This document shows, piece after piece, positions 19,194 to 37,236 of a stretch of 64,000 nt of DNA. A program made the translations under genes and the position numbers. Source of the DNA: Amoebidium appalachense (taxonomy: Eukaryota > Ichthyosporea); contig CAVNZM010000008.1 in the NCBI GenBank assembly GCA_963693365.1, positions 10,664,001 to 10,728,000 of the forward strand, written 5' to 3'. Each line of letters starts with the position of its first letter. The first letter of the stretch is position 1. The notes beneath the pieces are model-generated. The model was not told the origin of the DNA and did no database searches. It saw only the letters and a list, made by a program, of their open reading frames with translations.

Positions 19194-20268
19194 ACATGTC
19201 GAATGCAAGGTCGAGCAAAACGGAAAGATTTGGGGTTTGTGAAGGAGAGAGATTGGCGTGAATTTGTAAGGGATTTGGGTTCCGAGGGTGGATGGTGGTG
19301 TATGTGTTTGGTGGTGGTTAAGGTGGTGGTGTGGGGATGGGTGGGAGTTTTGTGGGGGTGATGGGGGTGATGGGGGGGGGATGGATAAAAGAGGAAAGGG
19401 TTGTGGGTGGAGGAATTGGCAGAGCAAGTGTTAAAAGGAACACATCAAGTATACCCGTGCTTACTCTTATACACTTGGTCCCATTATTCGGCACTTCCCT
19501 GTTCTATCCTGACTAACACACACACGTACACATCCTTATCCACACAACAGGAGCACGGCACACCCAGAAGACATCCAAATGCTCGAACGCATGGCCATGC
19601 GTCTCTTTGTCTATTTCGAAGGCAAGGAGAAGGACCACGCACGACTCACCACCGCCGATTTTGAGCTGAAAAGCACAGTCGATGACGTCATAGTACGCCT
19701 TTTCGGGTCGGAGGCCCCGGCGGAAACGGAGCAACTACCCCCGGGAGCGCCAAATACGCCCGCTCCGCCAACACAAATTTCGCAAATTTCGCAAATTTCG
19801 CATATTTCGCAGGGTTCGGGTGGTGAGGGTGTGGGGGGTTGGAGCCCAACGAGCCAACCACAATCGCTACAGCCTGATACCCCTGTGCCGGTGTTGTCGG
19901 TTGCGCAGAGCTCGTGTGTGGCGAGTAGTGACGCGACACCAACGAAAACGCTTTCGCAGACTAGAAGAGACGCAAAGGGGGAGGATTATGGCGGGGAAGA
20001 ACCCCCCCATGAAAATACGCATCCGCTTCCTGGACCCCCCGAAGTTGACTATCATAAGATGAAATTGTTTGGGCATAGATCACCGATTGAAGCGCCGAAT
20101 TCGCCGCCTGTTCGGGTGGCGAGATATGCGGGGACGGATGACGGGGGGTCTGGGGGTGTTGGGGAGGTTGGCGATGTAGGAGGGAGGGGTCTGACTGCGA
20201 GAGAGAAGAGGGAGTGTACGGTAAGGCGGAAACTAGAGTTGAAGGTTGACCCGGAGAGTGAAGACTAG
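15670..20268 (+). CDS. Unrecognised protein, four C-terminal exons
   Basis: Exons 15670-15749, 18224-18265, 18809-18922 and 19551-20268 join in phase (2, 2, 2) through GT-AG introns. The joined text includes RYKSTLTIRQTIEKKLEE, then KQREDLAQLGFVP, then GELEEFKLLVHKLDCVDP, then MLERMAMRLFVYFEGKEKDH. The middle looks helical. The last 150 residues are low complexity (Pro, Ser, Gly), with a coding 9-base repeat giving QIS-QIS-QIS-HIS near 19770, and the protein ends in an acidic SED. The first exon enters in phase 0 without an ATG, so at least one upstream exon is missing. I recognise no domain. The 2.5-kb first intron holds the duplicated segment copy A' and two subfamily-2 repeats. Frame continuity over four exons is the main evidence that this is a gene. 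Confidence 0.7.
15797..16065 (+). repeat. Dispersed C-flanked repeat, subfamily 2
   Basis: Lies between two C runs inside an intron of the plus-strand gene ending at 20268. Includes the 5' hairpin part (GCATAAGCAACCCTGCTCG) and ends GATGCATTCAACA plus C run. Confidence 0.9.
16066..16945 (+). repeat. Duplicated segment, copy A'
   Basis: Second copy of the 14008-14745 segment, longer because of expanded CT and T tracts at 16443-16610. Both copies follow directly on the C run that ends a dispersed-repeat copy, so the duplication breakpoints coincide with repeats. Confidence 0.88.
16443..16564. repeat. (CT)n tract followed by a long T run
   Basis: CT-rich to pure CT, then TTTCTTTTTCC and a T run to about 16609. 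It lies inside copy A' within an intron of the plus-strand gene; the equivalent tract in copy A near 14386-14420 is much shorter. Confidence 0.95.
17252..17530 (+). repeat. Dispersed C-flanked repeat, subfamily 2
   Basis: Third near-identical subfamily-2 copy, ending TTTTTGACGCATTCAAA plus C run. A more diverged relative follows at about 17622-17735, starting GAGGATGGGCTTTACTTTTG. Confidence 0.9.
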
Positions 20269-20271
20269 AGG

Positions 20272-20308
<37 letters not shown>

Positions 20309-22292
20309 GGCTATGTTGCTTTGTGATTAGAAGCGTAGTGTTTCTGGGGTTGTTTTAGATGTGGCTAGACGCAGGATTTAACGCTTAGTGTGAAGCAACT
20401 GTGTTTTTTGTTGTTGTTGTGGTTGGGGGAGGGGGGGATGGTGCTATGCTTACATGATGGGTGTGTGTTCATATTCAAGAGAGCAAGGGAGGGGTTTGCT
20501 CTGATGAACTGCTGAAGGTGAACGTTCAAAATAGTGGATATCTTATTATATAGTGGCTGGATAGTCTATTGGTCCACACGTGTGCGCAGGTTTTAGATAA
20601 CCAGTACTGTGATAGTCGATATGTGAATAAGCAATTCCACTGCAATGGTTAGCGATATGATCATTTTAAAAAGGGGCACGTGATCGTTATTATATATGGA
20701 CATTTTTGTTTCTAATATTAGTGTATCTAGCACTGCTGTTGTGGGGCAATGTTTAAAGCGTCGTATATCTCTCTATGTTTCCTGATCCGAATATTTTCTT
20801 TTCTTAGCGTCTAAATTACTGTTAGATATCTGTTACCGTTTATGCATAAGTTGGGATGTGCACGTGCACACGGGATTTCTATCCATCTTCTGATGCTGGC
20901 TGCCAGACTCTTGAGACCGCTTCAATTATGATAAATGAGATATATCTGCTTTAATTTTTGCTTGGTGTCAAGGCCCGGAACGAATATATCCCCCCTCCCC
21001 CTCCCCCCCCTTCCCTACCCCCGAGGGCCCCCCTGTATCAAGGCAGCACGATCATAGGGCCAGATGTGTAGTATTGGCAGCTAGGAACTGTTTATGTTAT
21101 TAAGGTGACCTTAAGGCGCATGCGTCATGCAGGCACGAGGTTTGATCCATCCGAAGAGGCCAGATCCATCGTGGCATATATAATACGTGTGCAATGCCGT
21201 GTGACACAATTTGGCCACCCGCATGCGTTAGCGCGACCAGAAATTAATGGATGTCAAGCTTTCAGTGATGTAAGAAGGGGGGGGGGGGGGAAGGGATTCG
21301 CAGCATATTTACATGTCTACTGTAACAGTATACTATTAGAGCTTGTAGGACTAGCTGATTGGGCCGGGTCGCGAAAAGACTCGGCATTACCAACACTTCG
21401 AAGCTGGGAAACCGTTCAACTTCAGATACTCTTGAGCTAGAAATGGGACACTGTGCTCTAGGGCTTTAAGGGCGTTGTGGGGTCACAAGACATGACATTT
21501 TGGGGTTTTTGCTCATTTTTTCGTATTTTTCTACATGTACCAGTTCGCAGTCTGGTATTTCAGCTGCACAGAATAATGCAGTACAAATACAGGCACCGCC
21601 CCCACACAAGCTCACCGTGTTCCGGTTTACATATGTATCATCTAAGGTACCTCAAAACTCAACCTAAAAAAAATCACGTTAATTTACAGATCAGTATTCC
21701 CCCCCCCCCCCCCCCCCCCCCCCTTTTTGGAAAAGGGGGACCAGAGACCAGAAAGATAAGGGTGAAGGAAAAAAAGTGAAAAAAAAAAGGATGGCGTGTG
21801 TGTTTAACCTCTCCCATACATAATTTATGCATCCGCCCATCCCTCGCGCGTGTATTTGTATGCACACCCATAATGCATAATCATTCGTCATTTCAAATTA
21901 CACGCGCCAGCTCTTCACTGCAGCGAGCAAGGTGGAGAACAACACAACAAAAACTTATTCCAAAAACCAAATATCTTTCCCCCGGGAGTGGTGACCTCTA
22001 GCTTAGTATCAGGATGGAGAAAAACCAGAGGGAGCGAATTATTTCATTGTCATTGTCCCTGTGCTGTAACATATCAAACTTGGGGGAAACAAAACCACCT
22101 TTTACGGTGAAAAAAAATCGTCTCAGATCGAGATTTCATATTCTCATGAATGCCAACTTATCAGAGTGGAAGAAAAAACCCCACTCAAACCTGTTTTTTC
22201 AAGTCGAGTATTCTTAGACTCAAAAGCTGTAACATATCAGAGTGGCAGGAAAAAAACACCCACCCAAACTTGCTCTTTTTCAAATTGAAATT
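20269..22292. other. Intergenic, between two convergent 3' ends
   Basis: Mostly unique sequence. A (GT)n of about 14 units lies just after the stop at 20268, and short C and G runs sit at 20991-21025, 21279-21290 and 21700-21723. Plus ORF 21105-21440 has no recognisable similarity and is probably chance. A degenerate tandem repeat occupies 22066-22300. Confidence 0.6.

Positions 22293-22300
<8 letters not shown>
22066..22300. repeat. Degenerate tandem repeat, three units of about 75 bases
   Basis: Units begin near 22066, 22150 and 22228. Each runs (A/T)ACATATCA(G/A)A.T-(G/A-rich)-AAAAAACCC-TCAAACTT-TTTTTCAA.T then GA(A/G)(T/A)TT(C/T)-TAG/CTC. The third unit overlaps the stop of the PA-TM-RING gene, so the array forms its 3' flank. 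Confidence 0.6.
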
Positions 22301-28059
<5,759 letters not shown>

Positions 28060-29881
28060 GTTGGCACAACTAGGATAAGCCCAAAACCAATTCCCGGAAA
28101 CCAGACTATATATTACGGCGCCTTCATGCAGGTAACTGATGGTTTATTAACGTATTTACCCGGGGAAGAAAAGCCCAAAGTAGGTGAGTGCTTTTTGTAG
28201 GATGTGATGGCGTATACTTCCCAAACAGTTGTCGCAGAGCAATACCCGACCACAACATTAACGTCAATGCCTGGAGCTAGACGGTGTACATGCTTTCACT
28301 AGGTGCACCGGGTGACAGTCAAGATGGTAAACAGCCCGGAAACCTATAAGTTTATAAAATTCTCAGTAACTATATTGTTCTTGATTCGAGAGCGTTTCGA
28401 AGGCTTTGTAAGTTATACACGGAAAACAAATCAAAGAGAGAGAGTGTGTTTGCAAGCGAGGAGAGAGCTGCGCAAATGAAGTTGAATTTGACCCTTCCGA
28501 AAAAGCGATGGCTCTTCGCGTTCTACTCAGTATCTACAATATGAAGATTTAACATTACTGCCATACACCAAGTGGCAGAGTACGAGTCTATACACGCAAA
28601 ATGTCAATATTCCTACATATATAAATCCGACAAAAACATCTCATTTCCAAACCACAACAGTTTTCTTTTTGACATGCAGCCTGCCGTGTGCGTGTTTTCT
28701 TGGGACCACCGCAAAGCTCCGCCCTACCAGTGCTTTAATCTACTTTTCTGATATGGTGCGTATTTCGGATATATTATTGGTGTTCAATTTTCAACAGAAT
28801 GTTATGATTGGCTGACAACTCAGCGGCTCACTGCAAGAATTCCCGATAGTTGAATGCTTGGACCTGAAGAATTCAAATTTTGCTAACATCCCGAATTATC
28901 TGATGCTGTATACCTCTTTTCTTCTTCTTTTGGCATCGAGCGTGCGCTTTAAAGGCAAAACACCAAGAATCTCCACGATTTAGCCAGCAATAAGGTGCTG
29001 GAAAATGACATACATACTGTATTCTGGCAGCAAGCATAATATATATCTTTCAAAGCGATTTCAAATTTGTTAATTGGCCGGCTTATAAGGCTAATTTATT
29101 ATGGCATACTCACAATAGATCATTTATTCGAATAGATTTTATAATCTTTAAGGATTGGGTGCAAAGTATTTTTAGTAGCACATGTAAAACTGTGGCCTGA
29201 ACTGAGGGCAACGCGGCGTTTAGTATTTATCTACTTCAACATGTTTTAAAGGGGAGCGCTCGAGCTCAGCTTTTGGGGTTCCGTTTTTTAAAAAAGCCTG
29301 TCACCAACAGAAGCACAGGAATTCGATAGTCGATCATGGGTATAGGGTGAGCATACTTCGATGATTAATTCAGTACTATGACGTCACAAAGTGTCTTATT
29401 TTCGAGGGAAGCTTGTGTTCTGATACTCCTTACAATCATTGAATTCCCCCTCAAAAAGCTAATCACAACTAGTTCAGTGTACTACAGCTGAAAATATAAT
29501 ACGAAGGTGAAATTTCTGCCGTTGTTCCGTAGATGCAACCCTAACAAAACTTTTTTGTTGATCAGCCTGTTCAAAACGCTGAGATTCCCCGGAAATGTCG
29601 TTTCCTCCTTTGTAGTGCTGTCAGTCCCCTCGCATTTGTCACTTTCATCGCACCAGATCCTGTGTGCGTGATCACCCAAACGCACGCGCACACACAGGCT
29701 CCCACACACAAAACGAAAACAAAAAAAAAAACCTTTGAATAACACAGGAGTGGCACCCAGGACACAATTGCAGAAAATAACAAAAACACCAGGGAGACAA
29801 GAAGCATGCCTAACGCACACCACACACACACGCACAAAATTACAAAAACACCAGGGAGACAAGAAGCATGCCTAACGCACA

Positions 29882-29918
<37 letters not shown>

Positions 29919-30520
29919 GACACAAGTGCAGCCACACAGACACGCGCACGCGCGCACAAACACTGCCAGTCACACAGACACACCAAACTTCGATAAAACA
30001 ATAAGTAGCACGAGGAAGACTGGCTGCGAAATAGCGGAAGAGCCATACAATTTATAGCCCAAACACCCACTCTAATTAACACGACAAAGGATGCCACCGG
30101 GTAAATAACAATCTACTGTAACACCGGCATGGACTTGGAATATTCAAACTCCTAGAGTTTGTCTCTAAGAAATAATAACCACATATCGAGTGTGTGGTTC
30201 GGAATAATATACACACCAGTACAAGACTATATTACATAGCACTTGTGGGTTTGACTGAGGCGAGCATGCCGCATGGTCAACGAAGCAAAGTAGGAGAAAC
30301 AAGAAATAAAGAGAGCAAGAGATATTATCGAAGCACAAGATATTTATGCACTCAAACCCTCGGTCACCAATATAGCGGCGTCCCCATTTCCACTGCATAT
30401 AGTACATCGATTTTCAGCAATCGACAATCGAAAAACACCCTCTAATATTAAAGATTATACTAAAATATCCACACACACCACAAACACACACACAACTTTT
30501 TCTTCCCCCATACCCATTTC
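28060..30520. other. Intergenic, head of ligase gene to tail of RCC1
   Basis: Mostly unique, AT-rich sequence to 29680, without homopolymer runs and without a convincing coding frame. The ligase promoter should lie just above 28059, but no clear TATA or CCAAT is seen. Bases 29690-29990 are CA-rich with a 62-base tandem duplication. A short A-rich stretch follows up to the RCC1 stop. Confidence 0.6.
29775..29895. repeat. 62-base tandem duplication
   Basis: ACCAGGGAGACAAGAAGCAT and following CA-rich bases occur twice, 62 bases apart, almost identical. This explains the repeated segment seen in the minus-strand open frame here. Confidence 0.9.
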
Positions 30521-31253
30521 TTACTCAGTCACCACAAATGCAACACTGTCCTTCCCAGCACCGATCGACAGGACCTTCCCCCCCAACCCATCCACATGTG
30601 TGGGCGTGGCCTGGGTGCCCGATGCGCCAGTCCCCAGTTTCGACGCATCCCCCCAACCGTAAACGGATGCCTCATTGGTCAGCGCAAAGCACGTGTTCGC
30701 CCCAACGGCCAATCCCTTAATGCCTTTTCCGGCAAGGGCCGTGACTTCCACCCAATGGTTGCCTTCCTCTATTTCCGTGTCGGTCTCGTTGCCAGTTCCG
30801 AGAACGCCACCGGCACCCTGTTTATGTGTTTTGTGTTAGAGGAGGTATGCAGTTGGAGTGGGTTTGTTGTTGTGAGGAAAATGTGAAGAGGTGCACCTTT
30901 TTGTATTTGTGTGTATGAACATGTATACGCATGTGTGCATGAGCATGGGCATACGACTGCGTGTACGTGTGCCCATGTGTGAGGGTGTGAATATGAGTGC
31001 ACGGGGTGACGGATAGGGGCGCCGGGAGGGGAGGGGGGGGGGGGGGGGGTTTAAATGTGTCACAGCGAATGTAGAACAGAATCACGACGGACAACACATT
31101 TCTGCATGTACAGCACACAAGAGTATGCATAATTAGGGGATGGGGGGGGGGGGGGGGGGGGGGGGGGTTGAATGCATCATAAAGCACGAAGTACACAAAA
31201 ACAACGGACAACACGATGCAAAGTGCAAACCACAGCTGTAGGGGGGAGAGGTC

Positions 31254-31292
<39 letters not shown>

Positions 31293-31480
31293 AAAGGCAC
31301 CATGCATGTATGATTCAACGCGCTTCTGGCATTACTTGCATGCATGCTGATGGTGGCATGTTGCCTGTTCTCCCCCCCCCTCCCTCCCTCCCCCCTTCTC
31401 TTCCATCCTCCCACTCTCATTTCTATTTTCTTGCATAATTCTTTTCTTGGGGGCAGGGGGCAGGGGGCAGGGGGCAGGAA

Positions 31481-31519
<39 letters not shown>

Positions 31520-33057
31520 AGCTGATACATACCTTGCCACGTGCCCACACGTGCCCCTCCGCATCCACCGCCACCACAAATTCCTGGCCAGCCGCCACCC
31601 CCACCACCTTCTTCCCCTCCAACAGCGTCACCTGCACGGGCACATGTTGATCCTCCTCATCTTCCACCCCAACCTCCCCCCCAGCACCAAACGCAAACAT
31701 AACCCCATCTCCCATAACGACAAAAGTGCTCGCGGGCCCGCAGAAAACATCAACGGCTTTCGCGTCGTTTCCTTTAACCCCACGGCGCCGTGGAATGCGC
31801 GCTTCGCTTGGGGTCAGGAGGATATCATCGTGCTGGCGGGTGGTGCGGGGGCCTAAACGGCCCAGCCTGCCGTGCTCGCCGCACCCGAAAGTGAGCACCT
31901 TTCCATGTTGGGTTAACAGGACCGCATGCTGGGAGCCACTGACAACCTTGATGCATGGGTCACGTTGGTTGGTGTAGATCTCGGTGGGTGTTGTGTGCTC
32001 ACTGCCAATCAACTCATCCTTGCCGTTCTGGAAAAGACCAGAAGCGTCAATATGCGGGAAAAGCTGAAAATAAGTCGTGGTATGCTAACCAACTGCAACA
32101 CAGGGGAACATGTGATTGTGTTACCCGGGAGAAGGGGGGAGGGGGGAGGGGGAAGGGGGAGGTATGTGTTAGAATGCGTAAGAGAGCACCAGTCACACAT
32201 TCATGACGGACAACACAAGGATGAGTGCAAAGCACACATAAAGGGTATGCGGGAAGGGGAAAGGAAGGAGAGGGGGGAGGGGGGGGGGGGGGGGGGGGGA
32301 GGGGGAAGGGGATGGGATGCATCGATTGAAAAGTGAAAAGCATGGAAGCAATAAAAGAACACCTGGTGCAGATCGAAGCAATAAAGGAACACCTGGTGCA
32401 GAGCCATCACCAGGGGCGGTTCCCATGCCTGAACAAAAAGAACCATTTCCCGGCAACGGCAGCGGGGGGGGGGGGGGGGGGAAGGGGGGAGGGGAAGGGG
32501 GAGGGGGAGGAGGGGGGAAGGGGGCGGGGGGGGGGGGGGGGGGGGGGTAATGAAACGTATACTCTACAGAGACTAACACCGTTTCCCTCGGCATTTTTTC
32601 TCACCTACCCAAGCCCCCCTCCCCGTCCCCCACACCACGTTCATGCACAAGCAAGCACACAAAACGGTACACACACACACACACACACACACCTTGAACG
32701 CGCCCAGCAGGTAGGCAGATCCGTCTGCAGCCAGCACCAGGGTGTGACTGCCCCCACAGGCGACTTGCACTCCCTCCTTGCCCGATAGATTAAGTGCTCC
32801 AATTGCGCCGCTGCCCCACGTGTGCACCTGATAAGAACACGGTGAGTGTTAACTTTTCACAGGTAAGTATGTGTGTCTTTGTGTTTGTGTGTGTGTGTGT
32901 CTCTGTGTTTGTGTTTGTGTTTCTGTGTGTCTGTGCGCGCGCGTGTGCGCGCGCGCGTGTGTGTGTGGAAACTGCAGATGACGACTGATTTGTGCAGAAG
33001 TCAGGCCAGCAGAGGGAAGAGCAGGTGGGAAAGAAACGAGGTTGGAGTGGTGGTGGT

Positions 33058-33106
<49 letters not shown>

Positions 33107-33326
33107 GGGGAACAATGCTGAACGGGGTACGAAGGGGAAGGAGATATAGAGAGTGTGTTGGTAGACAGAGCCTCAGAGTACAAAAATGAGCTTATGCAGG
33201 GAGAGCAAGAGAGACGAGAGAAGAAGTAAGAGAGCGAGAGACTGGCTGGTGACCAGAGGGGGTGGGGCAGACAATAATCATAATGTCCCCTCTGCATAGA
33301 CCATGACATGACATCCCAACCTAACC

Positions 33327-33361
<35 letters not shown>

Positions 33362-33921
33362 CTCTCTTCGATTCTACCAATCATTCACAAACATGCAACT
33401 CCACCACCCATGCACCACACATCCACGTACGTACATACACACACACACACACCATTACACAAACATACAGCTTTCCCTGCCCAGGCACCCAAAAAACAGG
33501 TACATGTGCACACATACCCACCACCCACCTACTCACCCCCCCCCCCCCCCCCCCCCCCTCCCCCCCCCCCCCCCCCCCCCCCCCCGAAACCGCAAACCCC
33601 CAAAAAAAGAACACCCACCCACCCACCTTGCCCTCCTTATCCACGGCTGCCCCATGTGCATCCCCACAGGCCACCTGCCGCACCTCAATCTCCTTGAGAG
33701 CATCAAACAGCGCCACCTTCTGGCCCGACCCGGCCAACCACACCCGGCCCGACCCGGCCACCTGGTGGCTCGGGTGCTGGCCCTGAATGGAGACTGCTGG
33801 TTTCTCTGTGGTGTGTTTCGTCAGGACTGAGGCTATGGTGCTCCACACGAACAAAAGAAATGGCCAGAATACTGCAAATCAAGCATCCCCCCCCCCCCCC
33901 CCCCCCCCCCCCATCCAACCA

Positions 33922-33953
<32 letters not shown>

Positions 33954-34023
33954 GGAAACTCAAACGTCTGAATCATTGTCAATGTCCATTCCCTTGTCAC
34001 TAGTCTCCAATACCCCCCCTCCC

Positions 34024-34054
<31 letters not shown>

Positions 34055-34293
34055 ACCCCACCCCACACACACACACAAAAAAAAAACTGCTCGGCCTCCC
34101 TCTGTCTGCCCCAGTTGGTTCCAGAGCCCTCTCTACAGATGCAGCGTCAAGAGGCAAGGGGAAACACCCGGTACGAGTTTAGGATCTGATAGCTATCATA
34201 GCGGGTAGTGGTGGAGGAAGGGGTGGGGAGCGGAGTAGGCTACAAACATATAGGGTGGTCCAAAGAATGAGATGCCCCCCCCCCCCCCCCCCC

Positions 34294-34331
<38 letters not shown>

Positions 34332-34697
34332 CATTAACAAAAAAATCAGTGTGTATATGCACTTGATGGGATGGCATGCAAGTATCAATCAACCAGGGAG
34401 TAGGCACCATATACCGAACATCGCGGGAGGTGGGAAAACAAAAGCAGTTGCCATAAAAACCGGATAATTTTTTCCTTTTGGGTTAAGGAGGGAAGAAAAG
34501 GGGGGGGGGGGGGGGGGGAGGGGGGGGAGATGCGATTTGATTGGCCACGGCCAACCCAATGCAGATATCCAAAAAAGGACAATAAGCCAAAAACGAACAC
34601 ATGCAGTATGCAACATAAGCAGGGCCGGGGGAAGGGGGGGTAGGGAAGTGGGGAGGTGGGGTGGTGTGTGTGTGTGTGTGTTTGTATGTGTGTGTGT

Positions 34698-34737
<40 letters not shown>

Positions 34738-36028
34738 GGGGGGGGAAGAGTGTGGCACATAACACGAAGCATACCTCACAACGATTATTAAAATCATGCA
34801 CACACACAAGTATGCAATGTGAGCAGAGGCTATCCTGCATGGACGTTCTATGCCTGCGGGGGAAGAGATGGGGGAGGGGGCGAAGGGGGGGGGAGGGGGG
34901 GGGGGGGGGGGACGGGGGTTTATACCAATGCGTCCCCTCTTTACAGCCGGTTTCTCTTCCGGTTCCTGGGCCGGACGCTTGACCTGCTTTGGTTCCTTCT
35001 TCGATGGCCGGCCACTACCCTTACGCCCAGACTGCTCTTTCTCTTCTTCCTCTTCCTTCTCTTCTTCCTCTTTCTCCTCTTTCTCTTCGTCTTTCGTTTC
35101 TTTCACTTCCTCTTTCTTTTCCTCAGCCTCTTTCATTTCAACGTCCTCACTTTCAGCTGCCTTGTGCGGCTCAGCCTTCTCCTCCTCCTTTTTCTCTTCC
35201 TCCTCCTTTTCCTCCTCCTTTTCCTCTTCCTCCTTCTTTTCATCCTCCTTCTTCTTTTCCTCCTTCTTTTCTTCCTCATTCTCCTTGACATCCAAATCCA
35301 TGCTTTCTGGTTTTTCTTCAGCAGGCACAGGCACCACGTCCTCTTTCTGAACAGCCACCACCTCTTCACCCGGAACTGGCACAATATCCTCCCTCGAAAC
35401 AGGCACAATTTCCTTACTCGGAACAGCCACAACTTCCTCACTAGGAGCAACGACAACAGCTTCGGTTTCCACTGGGGGGGCTGCAGTTGCTTCCCCCGTC
35501 TGTTTCTCTGTGCTTTCCTCGGTTTTTGCCTCGGCAGCAGGAGCGTTTGTCTCTACAGAGGTGGCTGGTGCCTCCTTGGCAGGCTCCTTCGCTGGCTGTG
35601 AATGTTGAAAATGGTCAGCGATCGGTTCAAAAAAGCATTGTTTTTTCGGCTCAGAACAACATTAAAGTGTCTATGGCTAAGAGTTTTGCGAGCATGGCGG
35701 ATGGAGGGGGTGGGCTGATGGGGAAAGGGAGAAACACTGAGAAAGTGCACTTCTCGGTCTAAGAAGTTCATGTCACACCTCGTTTCACACAAAGAAACGA
35801 CTTCCCAACACAAGGCCAAGACTACAAGGCTTTCACACAGCCAACACCATTTCCCAGAATGTCAAGCAAGTAGCCGTGCACGTTTGCCGTCTTCCACGCT
35901 TAGAAAGCAAACAAACAAATGCAAATGATTTGCCAACTGCGATGACTTTGCATTTATGAGGGAGCGTAAGAACGCCTCGATCGACTATTTGTGCAACAAG
36001 TACCACAGGGACATGGAGTTAGGTTAAC

Positions 36029-36071
<43 letters not shown>

Positions 36072-36443
36072 CCCCAGTCCCCCCTCCCCCCTCCCAGGTG
36101 GCACTTCGAAATTCAACCTAAAAGCGTCACAATTAGGGCCACTACCCCCCCTCCCCCCTACATTCATTCGACTCGTGTTTTTTGAGAATCAACTCAGAGC
36201 TGTCACTACGTATGCCATAAGATGACGACGTATCGAGTGCGGACCTACAGGTCTGGCTATCAGCATGTAAAGATTGCCTGTTGGTCTCTGTGCGAATTAC
36301 GCACGAAAGCGATAACTAGTAGAAGAAAATCCCGCATCCAGGCTGAATTCTCTATAAAAGAAACATATAGTGGCATCTACCTGCTCAGCAGAAGGGGGCG
36401 CAGGCACGGCATCTGCAGTGGCATGGACATCACCGTTTTCCAT
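30521..36443 (-). CDS. RCC1: RCC1-type Ran guanine-nucleotide exchange factor with long acidic N-terminus
   Basis: Six exons in phase: 36381-36443, 34926-35595, 33627-33826, 32693-32827, 31533-32027 and 30521-30817, giving 619 residues. Residues 1-21 start MENGDVHATADAV. Residues 22-200 are Glu/Lys/Val rich with long EEKKEE stretches. An AT-hook-like KGSGRPSKK and basic KRPAQ..KRGR follow near 205-245. Then come seven-blade RCC1 repeats: VRQVACGDAHGAAVD, VQVACGGSHTLVL, VVSGSQHAVLL with FGCGEHGRLGRL, VFCGPASTFVVM, VGVAAGQEFVVAV, LAVGANTCFAL and a final SIGAGKDSVAFVV. RCC1 on chromatin loads Ran with GTP for nuclear transport and spindle assembly (family knowledge). The CGEHGRLGR and LLGAF-x-NGKDELIG segments favour true RCC1 over other RCC1-repeat proteins. 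The acidic extension is unusual; the AT-hook could add DNA binding (inference). Confidence 0.9.
31051..31140 (-). repeat. Diverged dispersed-repeat copy in RCC1 intron
   Basis: TTTAAATGTGTCACAG start, core AATCACGACGGACAACACAT, G runs on both sides. Sense relative to RCC1. Confidence 0.65.
31167..31245 (-). repeat. Dispersed-repeat copy in RCC1 intron
   Basis: TTGAATGCATCATAAAGCAC then GAAGTACACAAAAAC and GGACAACACGATGCAAAGTG. G runs flank it. Sense relative to RCC1. Confidence 0.75.
32162..32255 (-). repeat. Diverged dispersed-repeat copy in RCC1 intron
   Basis: Core CATTCATGACGGACAACACA with flanking G-rich tracts. Sense relative to RCC1. Confidence 0.6.
34746..34850 (-). repeat. Diverged dispersed-repeat copy in RCC1 intron
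   Basis: After a long G run. Contains ACACGAAGCATACCTCACAA and GAGCAGAGGCTATCCTGCAT, the latter matching the family's GCAGAGCCCATCCT block. Sense relative to RCC1. Confidence 0.6.
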
Positions 36444-37236
36444 GTTGATGTTTTGTACCAAGAGAACTCTATTATGAGCGTTAGCGTTGACTCACTTGAA
36501 GATGCTACCTTCTCAAGCACAAAATAATTTGAAGAAATACGTGACACAGCTATATTGTGTATGCTTATTCTCTACCTGTTACAACAGCTTTTCACTTCAG
36601 GTAAACCTACAAAGAAAGACGTTTCAAGCTTCACCGTGACCGCGCTTTTTTTTTGTACCGGCGACGCGACCGGACTTTTCCTGTCCAATTAAATTTTTGG
36701 ACATCAAATCCTGTTGAATCCACGTGATTGGTTGTATAAATCCTGGGCGGGAGCCGCATGCAGGCACTGTGATGTGCAAATGTACTGTTCATGAAATTGA
36801 ACATTGAAAATCAAAAGACACCAGCAACATAGAAAAATATTACATAGCATACCTCTAATATATTTTTTAATATGTTATCTATACTTGGTGGTGCTCTTAG
36901 TTAGCATCAGGTGTCCAGACAGAAAGGCATTGTTTTTACCGCGCTCCCGGTGTGATACCTGTGTAATTACCCCAGCCTCTTAGTAGTTACGCAATTGTTT
37001 GGTCACCACCGGCAAATGGCTCCTGATAAAAGCACTTTTGACGTATGTACAATGTAGACCACTCGGACTCAGCCAAAACGTTACGCTGCCGTAGGCTACA
37101 TGGCCGGCCGGTGTGCGCCGCAATCCACCGGCGCCCGCCAATATGGCATATACCTTGTGGTGACGACCTCGGCATTTTTTTATATGGCTATGCCAGAAGC
37201 AAAAATCATTCCTGAAAAAAATAACTGGGGTTTTAC
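36444..37236. other. Intergenic between RCC1 5' end and the LINE
   Basis: Repeat-poor. The RCC1 promoter must lie here on the minus strand, but no clear motif is seen. A CCAAT-type plus TATA-type pair faces right at 36726-36741. The 5' boundary of the LINE was not located. Confidence 0.5.
36726..36741 (+). promoter_or_regulatory. Possible CCAAT/TATA promoter pair
   Basis: GATTGG (inverted CCAAT) followed 3 bases later by TATAAAT. It faces the LINE, about 500 bases upstream of its frame. The spacing between the two elements is unusually tight, so this may be chance. Confidence 0.25.

Noticed and set aside
21105-21440. 111-codon plus-strand ORF
   Set aside because: No recognisable motif, no splice support, an internal G run, and a position between two 3' ends.
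29482-29963. Minus-strand ORFs of 126-130 codons with repeated HASCLPGVF
   Set aside because: The repeat comes from the 62-base tandem duplication and CA-rich DNA; no coding evidence.
34819-35601. Plus-strand 260-codon frame rich in Phe/Leu that looks like a membrane protein
   Set aside because: Antisense reading of the Glu/Lys-rich RCC1 N-terminal exon.
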